Source of the DNA: Nautilus pompilius
Lineage: Eukaryota; Mollusca; Cephalopoda; Nautilida; Nautilidae
DNA: 64,000 bases
NCBI GenBank assembly: GCA_018389105.1
Contig: JACATO010000308.1
Span: 1,983,001-2,047,000, forward strand
Direction: 5' to 3'
The position numbers and the translations under genes were made by a program. Below the pieces are notes generated by a model. That model saw only the letters and a program-made list of their open reading frames with translations. It did not search any database and was not told the origin of the DNA. Positions within the stretch are counted from its first letter, which is position 1, and the number at the start of each line of letters is the position of its first letter. Positions 23,801-38,800 of the stretch are shown here, in pieces.

Positions 23801-26800
23801 GGGATGCCCTAAAACCTTTTAAAGTATTTATTATTGTGTAGAATAAAAAAAATGAAAGCAAAAAAAGCAACATTGGCACGGGTAACATAAAAGTAAAATA
23901 CTCTGGATATTTCAGACCAAAATAATTATTTTCCATCAGACAAATATTTAAATGATTTTAGAGTCATTTTTCTGGTTTAAAAAAGATTTTTTTAAGAAAT
24001 TTCAATTAGCAATTTATTGTAAAGAACAATGATTAACTGTTTTAAACAAAGAAAAGATATAGAAATAACCTGACTTACGTAAGATTATGTTCCATTTGGC
24101 TATACGTAAGTCGAACTCTCACATGCATGGGAATCTCATGGGTGCGGATCCTTTCACGTGTTCTTTAATGCAGCCTTTGTTTCTCACAATCGTGTTAACT
24201 GTCGACACAGTCATTAGCAATGGAAGACAAAGTTTGCCCATCTTCATATTTCTTTATTATGCTTACCACCTTACACTTTGTGGAACTACTGGCACTAGCA
24301 TCACTCTTATGCTTTGATGCCATGGCTTGCAATGGAAAAATTTACATAAAAATGAAAAGATTTTCGCACAACTAAGCTCACTTGATGGTTACGCACAACT
24401 GAAAGTGTGGGAGAGGGATGCTGGCTGACTAACACACTCAGACCCCAGTGTGCTTTACTTCACGGCTCAAAGTAGTGATTGCTCATACCCAGCTACCCAT
24501 ACGTAGTGCTACGTAACATTTTTGCCGTATCTTGTATTTGTTTTGTAATTTATTTCTTACGTAAAGTCAGATTTACGTAAGTTGGGGTATTCCTGTACTT
24601 TAGTTTAGTAATTCTTCAAAATGTCCTGTGATATCCTTTGTGTGTTACAATCCACAACTAGTTTTATATTTTTTCTGACCAACTTTTTGTCTTTTATTTT
24701 CTGCTGACATGATGCTTCTGATAGAGATACCATAATCACTATATTAAATCTTCAGGTTTTTATGGGCCAGCAGCTTTCTATTCTAAAGCGATATAGTAAT
24801 TTTTTTAGTTTGATGCATTAAAATACATGAAAAAATGTTATAAGAATTATATTTTATAGATACAGTACTAGGAGGATATACCATTTAGATCTTGTTAATA
24901 ATGAAATTTATAATAAACTTATATGGCAATCTCTTATTACTGCAGTTGTTATTGTTAGAATCTGATGTTTGTAGAAGTGTTTTGGAATTCTTTATTTGCA
25001 GTAGTGGAATCATCATCTTTCATATCATTTACATCAGTAGACATATCTGATGAGATTGTATAGTGCCATGTTTATTGCTAAAAAGCATTGCCATCCCTGT
25101 ACCTCATGGAGCCTGGCATTCCATCTCCAGCAGGCAATGAAAAGAAAGTACTACTAGAAATCCTGATTAAATGTGAGAAGAAATTAGAGGAAATTCATGC
25201 CAGCAGACCAGTACTGAAAAATAAAAAGAAACCATGCCACATAGGAAGTTTGCCGAACTACTGAGTTATATTATCTAATAGTAGTAAACTCTGACTTTCA
25301 ACCACAGCAGGAACATGCTATGCACTTGGCCATCCACCATCTTGGTAACAGAGAAGCCAACCATTCCAATTTAGACCAGGTCATTCTGGTTGTTATTGCC
25401 ATTCTCTGCACTATGCATAAACAAGTTAAAAACTTTGATTTTTGATTGAAAATTAGTTTCAAAGCAGCATCTACGGTGCTGTGCAGGACTGAATATCAGG
25501 GTTTGGCCAAAGAAAGCACACTATTGATCATTAATTCAAAAACTCCCTTTAACAACTCGTACCTGGGCAAATTTACTTGGATGCGTAATCTGGCCTATTT
25601 TTTTCTTTGAAATAAAGCAACACTCCATCAAAAAAGAAATCAGTAATCATTACCTGAATATGTTGAAATATATCCATGTTTTATTAAATCAAAGCAATGG
25701 CAGAAAGTTTGTGGTGTGGACATAAGTGTTGTGCAGAAAGGGAAAGTGATTTGCAGAAATACATCAAAGCAAAAAAAATGCATTGACAATTCAAAGATAT
25801 CTGCAGTTGTGCTACAGATTTTTTCAGAGATATCAGTAACCCCCTCCCCCTTCCAGCGTCCCTGAGAAAATCTTCAGTATGATGAACAGGATAAAGACCC
25901 AGTTCTAACTAAATTTTGGTATAGACTAGAGTAGTCTTGTCTCAAATGTCTGCTAAAGAGGAGGGAGGATTCTTGAAAAAAGCCAAAAATGGCGCACATC
26001 TGTCTCTCCAAGCCACAAACACACTAATCAAAGACACAGTGAGATACAAAAAATTTTTTCATTGTTTATAGGTACATTTTAAATGTATGTAAATGGAATC
26101 AGATAGAATTTTGTTTTACTGCTTCTAGGCTACCCTGTACATCAGTTATATTCACCTTATTTTAAATAAATGACATCATTCACTAGAGATAATATCTCTG
26201 TTGTGCAGGCAATGTGTAGAGGATCCTAAATGGTATCAATTTTTGGCTTAAAATGCAATAAAAACACTAATTTCCTCCTCTGTCAAAATGTTCTTGGTGG
26301 TGGAGAGGTGCCCTGAAACTTCCCTAGATTGCTCTGCACCTACTGCATCCAAACTTACCTCACCTTTGGCTTAAGTTAGAAATCCTACTGTCCTCGTTGG
26401 AAAGTTGGCATCTCTACAGTAGCAGAATTAGCTGTGGTGTTTGCGTGAAATTATTATTATATAAAACTAGTAATACAAAAGTCATTTGAATGGAACAAAA
26501 CTCTTTCAAGCGTTTCTAGCTCATTGTCAGTTTAATTTTTGTATTGAAATCTACTTGTTAATATTTTATATATATCTGTGTTTTAAATTGTCATTATACC
26601 TAGCCATATTTGAGAGGCTGCGGCACATTCTTCATGAGGGTCAGATAGAAAACCGTGTGCAGTATATGGTGGAAGTAATGTTTGCTATCAGAAAAGATGG
26701 ATTCAAGGTAAAACTTCTGTCTTTTGTGCATCTTTGTTTCTCTTGTTCTTCCAGATTCAAGAAACATTCTCAGAATTTATTGTTAAACATTTAATACTGA

Positions 26801-29800
26801 AGGATTGAATTAGATAAATTTAATGTCTCCTTAGATTGTATTAATCTATTTAGATGGTGTCACAAACTTTATGACACTATTTACCTGTTTAATTTTTTTT
26901 TTTGAATATGTAGTGTAACTTTTTGATACTCAACAATTAATATAAAATTCATGTTTTTGGTTTGAATTTTTTTTTTTGTTGTATACTTTCAATTCTTGCT
27001 GTTTGTGAGATGTGTAATAGGTGTTATTAGCTTTACTTAATGATGCTTCATTTGGCTTGTAAGTAAAAATTGTCATACATTTTCCTTTCTTTAATCACCT
27101 GTTTTGGATGTGAAATTTTGTTTGTAAGTTAGAGAGTCATGCCAAAATACCGAGAGAGAGAGAGAGATGACATCAGTACACACACAGAGAGAGAGAGAGT
27201 GTTTACATATACTAAATCTCTGAATTTGCTCATTTCATGCATTTGACACCTAGTGAAATATGAAAGGTCAGGTAAATAACAAAAATGGAATGCTTAATTT
27301 TGATTAAATGACTGAATTTTCTTTTTCCAATTAAAGTTTGCCCTTTTGATTTCTGCCTGATGAAAGTTACCCCTTGAAATAGTGAGTTTTTGTAGGTAAA
27401 TGATATTTTAGACTGAGAATAAATTCAAAACAAAGACCATTTAATATCCACAATAAAACAGGTAAAGGAAACATATTTCAGTTTAGTTAATGCATTTTTA
27501 TTTTAATTGTTTATATTGTACTGTTTATCAGGATTATCCTTCTGTGATCAAAGATCTAGATCTGTTGGAGGAATCAGACCAGTTTACGCACCTTCTTACC
27601 TTAGAAGATCCAGTAGATGGTGAAGAAATTCTTAGTATGTTGCATTTTTTATTGTTTTTGTTTTTTGTTAATTTTTATACTGAAATGTCTTTGTCAGTGT
27701 ATATTATGACTCAGTTTACGAAGTCACACACACGTATCAGAATTCACTGATCATTTAGAGCATAAAGAAAGTTTACTTTTCATTTTGCTAACAGATTTTA
27801 GCCAATTTTTTAGTGAAAAGAAATACATGAATGAATATGTCTTGTTTAAAAAAAAACACATATTTGCATAAATGAAAATATTTTCAGTTTCAGGACACCA
27901 GGCTAATTTTTACAATGTAACCCTGTTCTCTTTAATCTACTTTCTTAACTTTTATTTCTGAAAGGTGACACGTGATAGGGGTTCTTAGAACGAAAACTGG
28001 TTACTGGTTTGCCTGTAAAATTTGCTTTTAATACTTATAAAGTCTTGTATATCACAAAAATAATGACACACAACAACAAACAGCTTTAAATCTTATGACT
28101 GTCAGGTTTGCCAGACATGCCACTGGCTGTAAAGGAAACACACACTTTCTATCTGCCACAAATGCTCTGTTCACATTGTTAGTGTTTTGTGCGAGAAATT
28201 TCCCCCTGAGTTGGAACAGCAGGTATCCATTTGAAGAAAAACAAGGCAATTCATTATACAAGAAAAGGTGCAAATTTACAAAAAAAAGCAATAAAGAAGA
28301 GAAAGTGCAAAAATGGTTCTATGAATCATTGATAACTTTTATTAGGCAATTTGATTATGTACATTCAACATTATTAACAATAAACAGTCATAATATTACT
28401 ATTTTAAAACAAATTTTAGTTGTGTTGTCTTAGAACAAGAAGTCTCCTGAAACAGTCCTAATCTCCACAGGTTTTAGGGCTAAATTTCTAATCCTTTTTT
28501 TTTTAGAAATAATTTTATTATTATTATTATTATTACATTTTAATACACGTATAGATTACTAACTTTTCTAATTTTTGTTTCTTTTTCCCCAGATGTTTTT
28601 CAGGCTGATTCTAACTACTTGGAGAATGAAGAGAAATACAAGGTCTTGAAGAAAGGTAATCATTAACTTATTTTTGTAATCTAAATTATTTTTTGTTATA
28701 TGAGGGTTGTACTGAAACTAATGAGTCCTAATTAATTACAGAAAAAAAAGATGATGATTAGAAAAGCCTGTGATTTTATTCCCACAAAATATACCTTCTA
28801 ATGGAAATACCAGAATAAACCTGAAAGAAATAAGTTTATCTGAATCAACTCATGCATACTTCTTGTTTTCTGCTCCTACCTGACTGTGGACTATCTTCAG
28901 TGTCACTGTTAAAAGGTGAAGACTGTGTTCCATACTTGCATAACTGATTCTAGACTCAGTTGTTGCATGTGGTAATGGGTCTATCTATGCTGAGTTTTCT
29001 ACATGGACGATATAATGTAGGTGTTGGCCTGACATGAGTGAAATGCTCTATGGCTATCTTGGGAGTGATTTAAAGATGGTGTAGCAGTTTCTCAAGATAG
29101 ATTTTGACCCTTTGCATGTTTTCTCTCTCTCTCTCACACACACACACTCACTCACACACACACTCACTCACACACACACTCACTCACACACACACTCACT
29201 CTCACACACACACACTCACTCACACACACACTCACTCACACACACACTCACACACACACACTCACTCACACACACACTCACTCTCACACACACTCACTCC
29301 ACACACACTCACTCACTCACACACACACACACTCACTCACTCACACACTCACTCACTCACACACACACTCACTCTCACACACTCACTCTCACACACTCTC
29401 ACACACACTCACACACACTCACACACACACTCACACACATTTGTATGTGTGTATATATATATATTCCAGTCTTTGTTAATACTATAGTAAATTCAATTTT
29501 CAAAAACAAAAATTAAATTTCAGCATTAAAGTAATGGATAAATAAATCTGAACTAAGAAAAAAATAATTTAAGAAGCTACTTGATTTTTTTGCTTCCAAA
29601 TGATATATCTTTTAGACAAAAGAGAGATTTATTGACAAAAATTTTTTTTTTTTTCAGAGATTCTGGATGAAGGCAGTTCAGATGATGAAAGTGGTTCTGG
29701 TAGTGGGTCTGAGAGTGATGACAGTGAAGATGAGGAAGATGAAAGTGAGTATAAATAGTAGTAGTAATTATAAATTTACTCATGGCTACTGAATAGTTAC

Positions 29801-32800
29801 TTAGTACACTAGCATCTAGTCTGATTGTTGGGTTGTTGGAGTAACAAAGATGGCCTATTGTAAGCAAATGTAAAGAATATCATACATTTAGCTTTTTGGT
29901 AACTTAATTAACCTAGATAAAAGAAGTTTTCAGGAAAAATTTTTGCAAACATTAAATTTTAAAAAAATGATTTAAGGATTTAATATTTGTACTTTAAAAA
30001 TAGTTATGTAAACTTTGTAACATGGAAGAATATCTCTGTAGTAGGAGTAAAAAGGTAGAAAGTAAACTAAGTTTAGCTGAAAAGGCCTAAGGCTATTAAT
30101 TAAACTATGCAAGCTGCATGTCTATAAGTATATAAATAACAATTTTAAAATATGTTATGAAGAGAAAGAATGTGACCACTGTGTTTATTATGTGACCTGC
30201 ATTTTATTCAGTGAACCTTTTTTGTTTGTGTTTTTTTTTTACTATGGCTATTAATTTGTCTGGCAGAAATTCTAGAGTCAGTTATTTAGGGTGTAACAGG
30301 AGAATGTCAACTTTAAACTTACATATGTCCTATATGTATTTGAAGTTGTGATGTTTGAAAGATTTTTTATTGTATACAGCTAGCTGAAAGGTTCAATCTA
30401 ATTGTATGTGACTTCTTTCAGAGTAGATCTTTGGATAAAAATTATTTAATCTGTTTGTTTTTTTTTCTTTAAGACACATGAAACAAAAATTTGCCATTTG
30501 TTTTTGTTTTTTTTTTTAATCCTTTCTAGTTGTGGTTGTTTGTTTGTCTTCTTTAGCTTACATGTGGGATATTTTTTAAAAAAGACTAGAAAGCCCTCCA
30601 AAACAATTGATACATGACAGTATCGCTTTCTAAATTGTTGTATGTAATGTCAGGTATTTCAATGAGATCTTTGAATTTTGTTTTGTAGTTAATATGTGTA
30701 GATAAGTTGTTTTTTTTTTTTTACAAATAACCATTTTTGTCTGTCTCATCTATATTCATCATCTTATGCATGCTTTAGTATGTAGTTTTGTAAGTGTGTA
30801 TTCTTTTTAGTTGAAACTAAAGGCATGTCTATAGATTAATATTTTTTTTTTACATTTCCCTTATTACAGGTGTCTATCAGGCCTGATTTTATCCGCTGAG
30901 ACTGCCTTTCACTGACAGTCTTGTCTTTAGCAAAGTATAAATTTTGCAGGATGGCGGTGGATAAGTGTTTATTTTAAAAATCTAAAATTTATAAAGCAAA
31001 ATATAAAATTTATGCTTGCCAGCCATCTTAGTGCATAGCAAAAATAAAGCTTAGTTTTTGAAGAACTCTAGTGTTGAGCATATAAAGTGTGTTGTTTTTT
31101 TTTTATGTATTAATTGTTAATAAAGAATTGTTCCTAATAGAAGGAATTCTCTTTTGAGCAGCATTTATATCTTATTGTACTTTCCTTACCAGTATAAGCT
31201 TGACAAAACATTTTAATAAACCAAGGCAAAGTAATTAACCTGAAGGTTTCAGTTTACATTATATTTTCTTTTTCTAGCTATTTTTCATACTTTAAAAAAA
31301 TTTTCAATTTTGTATACTTTAACTATTATTATATATTTATTTACATCAAAGGGAAAAAACTTTTTTTTTTAAATTTGTTTTATTTCCTTTAACTTTATCC
31401 TTTTGTTTTGTCTTTAGTTGAACTTTAGAAAACGCTGTTTTTCAAGTTTCCCAGTTGCAACTATGAGCTATTTTGCTGGTTAGACTGATGCCACTACAAA
31501 GCTAATTTTTGAGATAATACAGATTACTTTGTCTTTATTTTTCAAAAGTAGACATTATATTTATAAAGATCAAACTGAAGAATAATATGCTGTCTTGTAA
31601 TATTAAGGTTAATAAAGACTAGTACTCACTTCAGTAAAAACTAGCAAAGTGATTTAAAACTTCATAAAGCAAACACTGGCATTGCTTATTGGTTGTGTGA
31701 AATATTTTTTTTATATCAAATGTGTGTTAATTTTCTTTGTCCTTACAAAGTTCTTGTAATTTGTTGTCTTATTCAGATTGAATTTTAGTGTGCATTTTAT
31801 TACATAATTTTGAACTTCAACTATTTCTTCACTTGTCTGATGTCCAGTTATATAACAAGAGGCTGTTGGTTGCTTCATTGATTCAAGCAATAAAAAAATG
31901 TCTAAATAGATATAAAGTTTTCTTTTTAAATAGCGGTAATGTCAGTGTTCCACTTGTGATTTGAGCAGTACAACTTTTCATTACAGTCACTTTGAAATGA
32001 CGTGATTGTGACTCCACCAGCAAATGAAAAATATTTGTTTCATGCAGGAACAGTGCACAAGGTTCAGAAAACACACTAACTGTGAATGCGTGAGTTGAGT
32101 TATTCTTTCAGTCTTTTCTACCAAAATATACTCCCTCCTCCACAAAAAAATTGTTTAATTCTATTTCCTTGCAACTGATATAAAATCAATGTTTCAGTTA
32201 CTTTTCTTTTTATTGTAGAGATCCAAAACTCATTAAACTGGTGAACTGGTGCATAAAGTTGTAAAAGAAAGAATACACAAATAATCAAATGTGCACAGTC
32301 CTCGCTCCACTGAGAACTCTCTAAATAAATGTCTGGATCTCTCAGTGTCTGAAGGAATACATTTTTCATTTCATGAAAAGTTACAGAAATTGGAACTTCA
32401 TGGTAATTGCACTTCTTTTTTTAATACAAATTTTTAATGGCATTCAGATGAACAGAAAGAGTTATTAGTTTTCATAGTTGCTTACCAACGGTCATGAATA
32501 CAGAATTAGTGTGTGAGTGGAATAGTATCACCATAATGGCTTTTGGGCCAGGTTTTATTTGAACATCTCTAGTAATAATTTAAAAAATTTAAATAGCTGC
32601 AACAAAAAATTATTAGAAATGAGATGACAAGTTTACTTTTCTGATTAATTTTGTAGAAAAATTCTGTCTTTGTTGTTGACATGACAATAAATATATTTAT
32701 TTAATACACATGTGCATGGCTGACAGAATTAGGCAGGACAGTTAAACTTTAGTAAAAACAAACACCAAGTGGCAGTTAAAACAAGTAACATGGAAAGAAA

Positions 32801-35800
32801 GAGAAAAAAAAACAATATCGGGCATCTTCAGCTAAAATTTAAGAAATGAGTGGGACTATCATAGAGCTTGAGAGGAAAGGAAAATTGATGTAGATTTAGA
32901 AGGTGGAGAAATTAAAAATCAATTTATTGATGAACTCTGATCATTATGTAGTATTGACATTTTAAACAAATAGCAAATCAATAATTTATACTTTTAAAAT
33001 AAGTAGAAAACCTGGCTGATATCCTTAGATCATTCACAGTAAATATGTGATTTAGATAGATAACATGACAGTACATAGGGTTTTTTTTTCCACAGTTTGA
33101 AAAATCTGATCATCTATAGTTGTATTGAAATAGTCTAAAATGTTGAAAGGTTATATAATGATTATGATAATAATTTTTTTTAAAAAAAAGTTAAATTAAA
33201 ATATTAAATTTGAACAAGAATCCATTTACCCTAAATTAACAATATATGCTTGTTTCTTTATTAAGTCTGGTAAACATTTTCAAAAACCCCAACTGAATGG
33301 CAGTTATCTCAATGTGTGAAACATTGGAGCGTTTTTTGCGCTTTGTTTTCAGAATATGTAATATTTATCTGTTCTAAATTTATTTAAATGGATTTTTTTT
33401 TTGCTTTTTTATGAATTTGTGCTGAGCAAATACTTATAATTGGTGATTTAGGCCTGTTGCTGCTATGCAAGATGTAACAATTCTTGTCAAGAGATTTGGT
33501 TACTGTCTTTTCATTTTTCAGCCAATGCAGGGCTTATTTATCTGAACAGCATACCAACCTTGCACTATTTAGAGCAGAAGTAGCATTGTGATGTCTTGAT
33601 TTATTTTCTTGCAAACTTTCTACAATTATTTTTCCTTATTTTTTCAGGTTCTGCAACCACCAAGGATCATGAAAGATAATTTTGAGCTGGTTTGACAAAG
33701 AGCTAACATTAGAATCATCAGGAATTCTGATATTTTTGTTCGAATGTATCATTTGGTCACAGGAAGAAATGCCCTTATCAGCTTTTCATTGAGGAAAAAA
33801 TGTAATAAACAGAGTATCGACCTGGGTGTCTGGTGTTGGCTATTCGTGCTTGTAGGGGCCTGACATGACCCCTTTTTTCAGTTGCAAAGCTAGTAGAGTA
33901 AAAGTAACTCAAGTACATATTGATTTTTGGAGTGACCTCTGATTGTTTTCGGTTGTCAAAATAAATATTCTTTGGAATTTCGTGGAATTGTTGGATGTAC
34001 CTGGATTCACTGATGGAATGTAAGTGAGACAGGACATGAAGAACCATTTCTGTTTGAGTTTATTCACTGCATTTATTTTCAGAGGTAAGGACATTTAAAT
34101 ACATTACAGGGGTCAGAAACAAGATCAAGTAGTAAAAATTTAAGTTTTCTAAAGCTCAAAATAGAAAAGAAAACATGTATTTACAGAATGGAATCATTAC
34201 CAAATGGCAAATATTTGTTTACTATGTAGTGTTTTGTTCCTAAACACAGCTTATAACAGTTTGTAGTGAGTTGTAATAATCGGAGGATTCTTGAATGTTT
34301 TATTTCAATATAACAAAGTATTTACATTAATGAAGCACCCATAAACCTTATAAACATGTAGCATTGTAGATAGGTTTTTGTTTAATTTTTTTAAAATTCA
34401 GCATTTAAAAAATTTATAACTTCATTTTTTTTTTGTTTTTAATTTCTGTATATCTGTGCCAATTGTATTTATTCAGCTGACCGTGTATAAAATTATTGCG
34501 ATCTGATTTTTAATGGTAGTAGATATGCTGTATTTTTGGTAGCTGAGACTGCAGTAGTCAGCTGGAAAGAAATTGGGATGGCTTTACAAAGGACCAGCAG
34601 CCAAAAAATGCCTGGATGCATTACTTTGAACACTTTAGTGCAATGTACTTTTTTCTCTCTCATCTTTCATACACTTCCTTGCCAAACATGGCTTTACTGG
34701 CAACTTCAGGTTACATGAACATGGAAAATATTTGTTTTCTGATATGCATTAAAAATTAGACTGAGATCTGAAAATTGGAGACTAAGTTCATGTTTTTCTT
34801 TAAAAAGACATTTTGGCAATATTTGTTTGTGTCTTTCATATTACCTGCGTATTGAGTTGTATTCTTACATTTTGAATTTGGGAACTTTTTAATGTGACTA
34901 TTCCATCCATCACTTGTGTAAGAGAGAGAGGAAGCTGTAGCTTTGTGTTATTTAATTGCTAAAGGGAAGCAGGCAGCCATCATGGTTTATACGTGATCCC
35001 AGGATAAGAAATTGTTTAAGTCAGCGGTGTGCAATCTTTCTTGGAGGGCCACAGGCTAACACAAAACAGCACTTCCAAGTCCAAGCAAATAGAATAGAAA
35101 TGAGATATTTGTAGAAAGTTTATTGATCAGAAAGACAGACAATAATTTGATGATAAAAATTTTAATGAGATGCTTGACTGTTTATTTTTAACATTGGTAT
35201 CTCCATTGATGCTTTTTAAGTGCTGACCTGTTGAATTTCATGATTGAGAAAATTGTTAGCACAAGAGTGTACTGCCAAACAGACTTGTCACCTGCTACAT
35301 ACAGACTAAAATTTAAGAAGTGATACAATTTTGAAAAAACTCTTCAAATCAGCATTCTGGAGATCAATAATTTTTTCTGGTACAGAGTCCACATCTTCTG
35401 CAAATGGTTGGGCAAAGAAGATCATAAAGTTTTCATTTTGAAGTTTGAAGTCATTGAATTTGATTCAAATTTCAAAGGTAATTTTACTACAGAAATCTTT
35501 TGAACATCAACGAGGCATCTTGTTTTTAGTGTAGTAAAAGGAATATAGTTATTACTTAAACAGGTTTATCAGACATTGTGAGAGAGAGTATTTTTGCCCT
35601 GTAACTTTTCAGTTAGACTTAGTATCTTTCATTTCTAGAAATTTTTTTATTTCATCTAAAAGTTCCTAGAATTTTTTCACAACAGCTGCTTTACTCAACC
35701 AACAAACCTGTGATACGTTCAGCATTCATGTTGTTATGTAGTGCTCGGAACTGTTATGATGGAGTCCCCATGCACAGATAAAGTTAATGATAAAAATCCT

Positions 35801-38800
35801 TTCTATCCAATGATTCACTCTTAATCTTTTAGCGTGCACTCTCCTGATGAATAATGCAGTGATTTAGAATAGTCTCAGAAAGTCATCTCTTCTAATCACT
35901 CACCAGCAGATTATCAAATCCATTCTTATGTATCATTGAAGGGGTGCTGTTAGTAGTAAGATCACAACTTTTCATAATCAGGGCCATAACCATGTTTGTA
36001 ATTCAGGTGAAGATTTCTTTTTCTTAAAATAAATTTTATTTAATAAAACTATATGCAGTAATGTTATGAAATTGTTAGGATATATTAACCATCAATAATA
36101 AATATTTAAATTCCACCTGTAGTTCCTTTTACACTGCTTTTTGTGATCTGGAACACACTGAACCATTGGTTGCACACTGCTGGTTTAGGTGGTGATAGTT
36201 TCAGACGCCATACTATGGTTCTCTTTCTTAGAGAGAGCCATTATTTTTTCAGATTCCTCATTAAAATTGTAGATGCTTATTTATTTAAAATTGTCCTTAC
36301 ACACCGTGAGCACATTTACAAATGATTATGGTAAATCAAAAGGAACAGAAAAAAATTGTCTTACACTATATTTATCTTTGAACTTCTGGTATTTTGTTGA
36401 GTTTTTCCCAAATCTGGGTGTACAGTTACCACCACCACTGCGAAATATTTCATAGTTAAAAAAGAAATGAAACTTAAATGTTTGACACTTAACTAATATT
36501 TGTTAAACAGTTTTAGATCCATCATCTTATTTTAGTATTGTTTTTTCAGTGAGTAGTTTAATTATGGGTTTTACTCGGCATATCATGTAAATTTTAAAAA
36601 GATGTTAAAATTATATCTATTTACAGTAAATGTCTAAGTCATTATCACTATTTATTTGAGGTTTTACGTGTAGTTTGAAAGGAATCTTAGCATGCTACTG
36701 ACCACATGGCATTCAATAGGATCATTAAATAACTCATTTCATCATGCAGATTGAATCTTTTTGCTTGTTTAGTAGTCTCTTGATGTTTCAGAATATTATT
36801 TTTAAGGTCCACTGATAAATGGGAAAAGTTTTTTTAATGGAAAATTATTTGTTGATAGATGGAAGTAGATTATGAGTTAAGAGATTAGAATTATATTAAA
36901 TAGAAAAATGTTGATGTGGTTTATCTGTAAAAAGAAATAGAATTGGCTATAGTTTTGATTTGTGTTGAGTATTTAAAATCATCTTATTTTAAAGAAATTA
37001 ATATGTAGTAATAAGAGAATTTGGAATAAATTAATATAGTTACAGTGTATGACGTGTAGAGAAATTAATATGTAATGAAATTTAGGAGAAAAAAAACTCT
37101 ATAAAGCAAAAGTTTGTTTTTCTGGTTATGGGTGTTCTTGTAAAAAATTTAAATCCTCAGACTATTTTGGATATTGATACTAATTTTCACTTTAAATTAC
37201 TTAAAGGTAGGTTAGTTGATATTAATTTTGATGATGAAGCGGGTGAATAATAAATTAGGACTGTTAAAAACACTACTGCATAATGGTGGTCCAAAATTGT
37301 TGGGAAAAAAAAAAGGAAATACAATTTTGGTACCTGATTATGTGTATTAAAAACTTAGGAAAAAAATATTTTGATAATTATAAAATTGTATAATCTAATG
37401 ATACTAAGACTTCAGGTTTTTATTTTGTATTTAAGTTACATTAAATTAATTTATTATTTTTATCAAAGTCTCAACAGGTGTGAATGCAGAAATAAGGAAA
37501 TGTTTTATTTTGAAATAAAACTTGTTTATCGTGTGTATATATTTATTATTATTATCAGTGAGCACTTGTGAAGCTGATTCAGTAATAGATGTGAAATTCT
37601 TATTTGTCATCAAGAGTTTTCTCTGTTTAAGTTAAGAAATTACTTTTTCAAAAATTAGTTGATATGCTAGATTTTATTGTAATATAATGTTAGTTGAAAA
37701 TCAGATTTGACGATTTGCTTGTTTCTCTCTAAAGTTTTGTGAAAGAGGAAAAGACTGAGGATGTGAATCTTTTTGAAAGAAACAACAAACAACTGTTTAG
37801 CCTTTAGACTAAAGTAAGACACCTAACTACTAACACTTCAGGTGAATTTTATTTTAAGACTTTTTTTTACAGATTTTACTATTAACTGCGATGTAAATTT
37901 TTTGTTGTTTTTAAATCATTGTGTTCAACAGATGATGAAGAGAAGCAGATCATCATCGACAGCACAGAAACTAATTTGATATCGCTGAGACGAACAATAT
38001 ACCTCACCATTCAGTCCAGTCTGGATTTTGAAGAATGTGCCCACAAGCTGCTCAAGATGGAACTTAAACCTGGACAAGAGGTAAACTGGACATCTCTCCT
38101 TAACTGAACATTCCTGGTGTGAAAATTATTTGTTTGCTATAATTTCAAAAAAAAACTCGAAGAAGTTTACAAACTAATGTATGAAAATGCAATTTCTATA
38201 TGTTCTGTTTCTTATATATATATTAAAATATAACTATCAAATATTTTTTTTGACTCATGATTTATCTTCTGCTTGTCATGAACCTTAGTCCACAGTCTTG
38301 TATATTTCCACTTATATTGTTCCATTATCTTCAACTATATTTTGAAAACCCATTTGAAATGGTTAATAACCATGGGAAAAAATTCTTGATTGTGTACTAT
38401 ATTTAAAGAGAAAGTGACCAATGTTAAATAAAACAAGGTTGTTAATCATGAGGTGATCTAATCATTCTTGTGCTCTTGAATGCAGTATTCTAGAACTGAT
38501 GGCATTCTCTCTCATTTTTCATATTTAAAGCTATTTTAATTTCTTGTAAATAGTATGTTGTTTTCATTTTTTGCAGATTTTTTTTTCATATGAAAGAAAA
38601 ATGTAGATCTGTTAAATGTTTTTCCTAAAAATGCTCTTATCATAAAGAAAATGAAAATAAATTTACCCATTGTACCTCTACCAAAACTGCTCATTTTTGT
38701 GACTCTAGTTTCAACATTTTTATAACTAAAATTCTGGAATACTTTGATGCTTTTTGAAAATATGATAAATGCAAAAATAATTTTGAGTTGTACAGTGTTG

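Noticed and set aside
25100-25270. Protein-like frame in CWC22 intron 5 ([16 protein letters not shown])
   Set aside because: Broken at both ends and not part of CWC22. No family recognised, so noted only as intron content.
29104-29516. Open frames of Thr/His/Ser repeats (about 130 residues)
   Set aside because: They are translations of the CA/CACT microsatellite, open in more than one phase, and lie inside a CWC22 intron.
33778-34094. - strand frames in CWC22 intron 9
   Set aside because: Two short overlapping frames in different phases with no family match.
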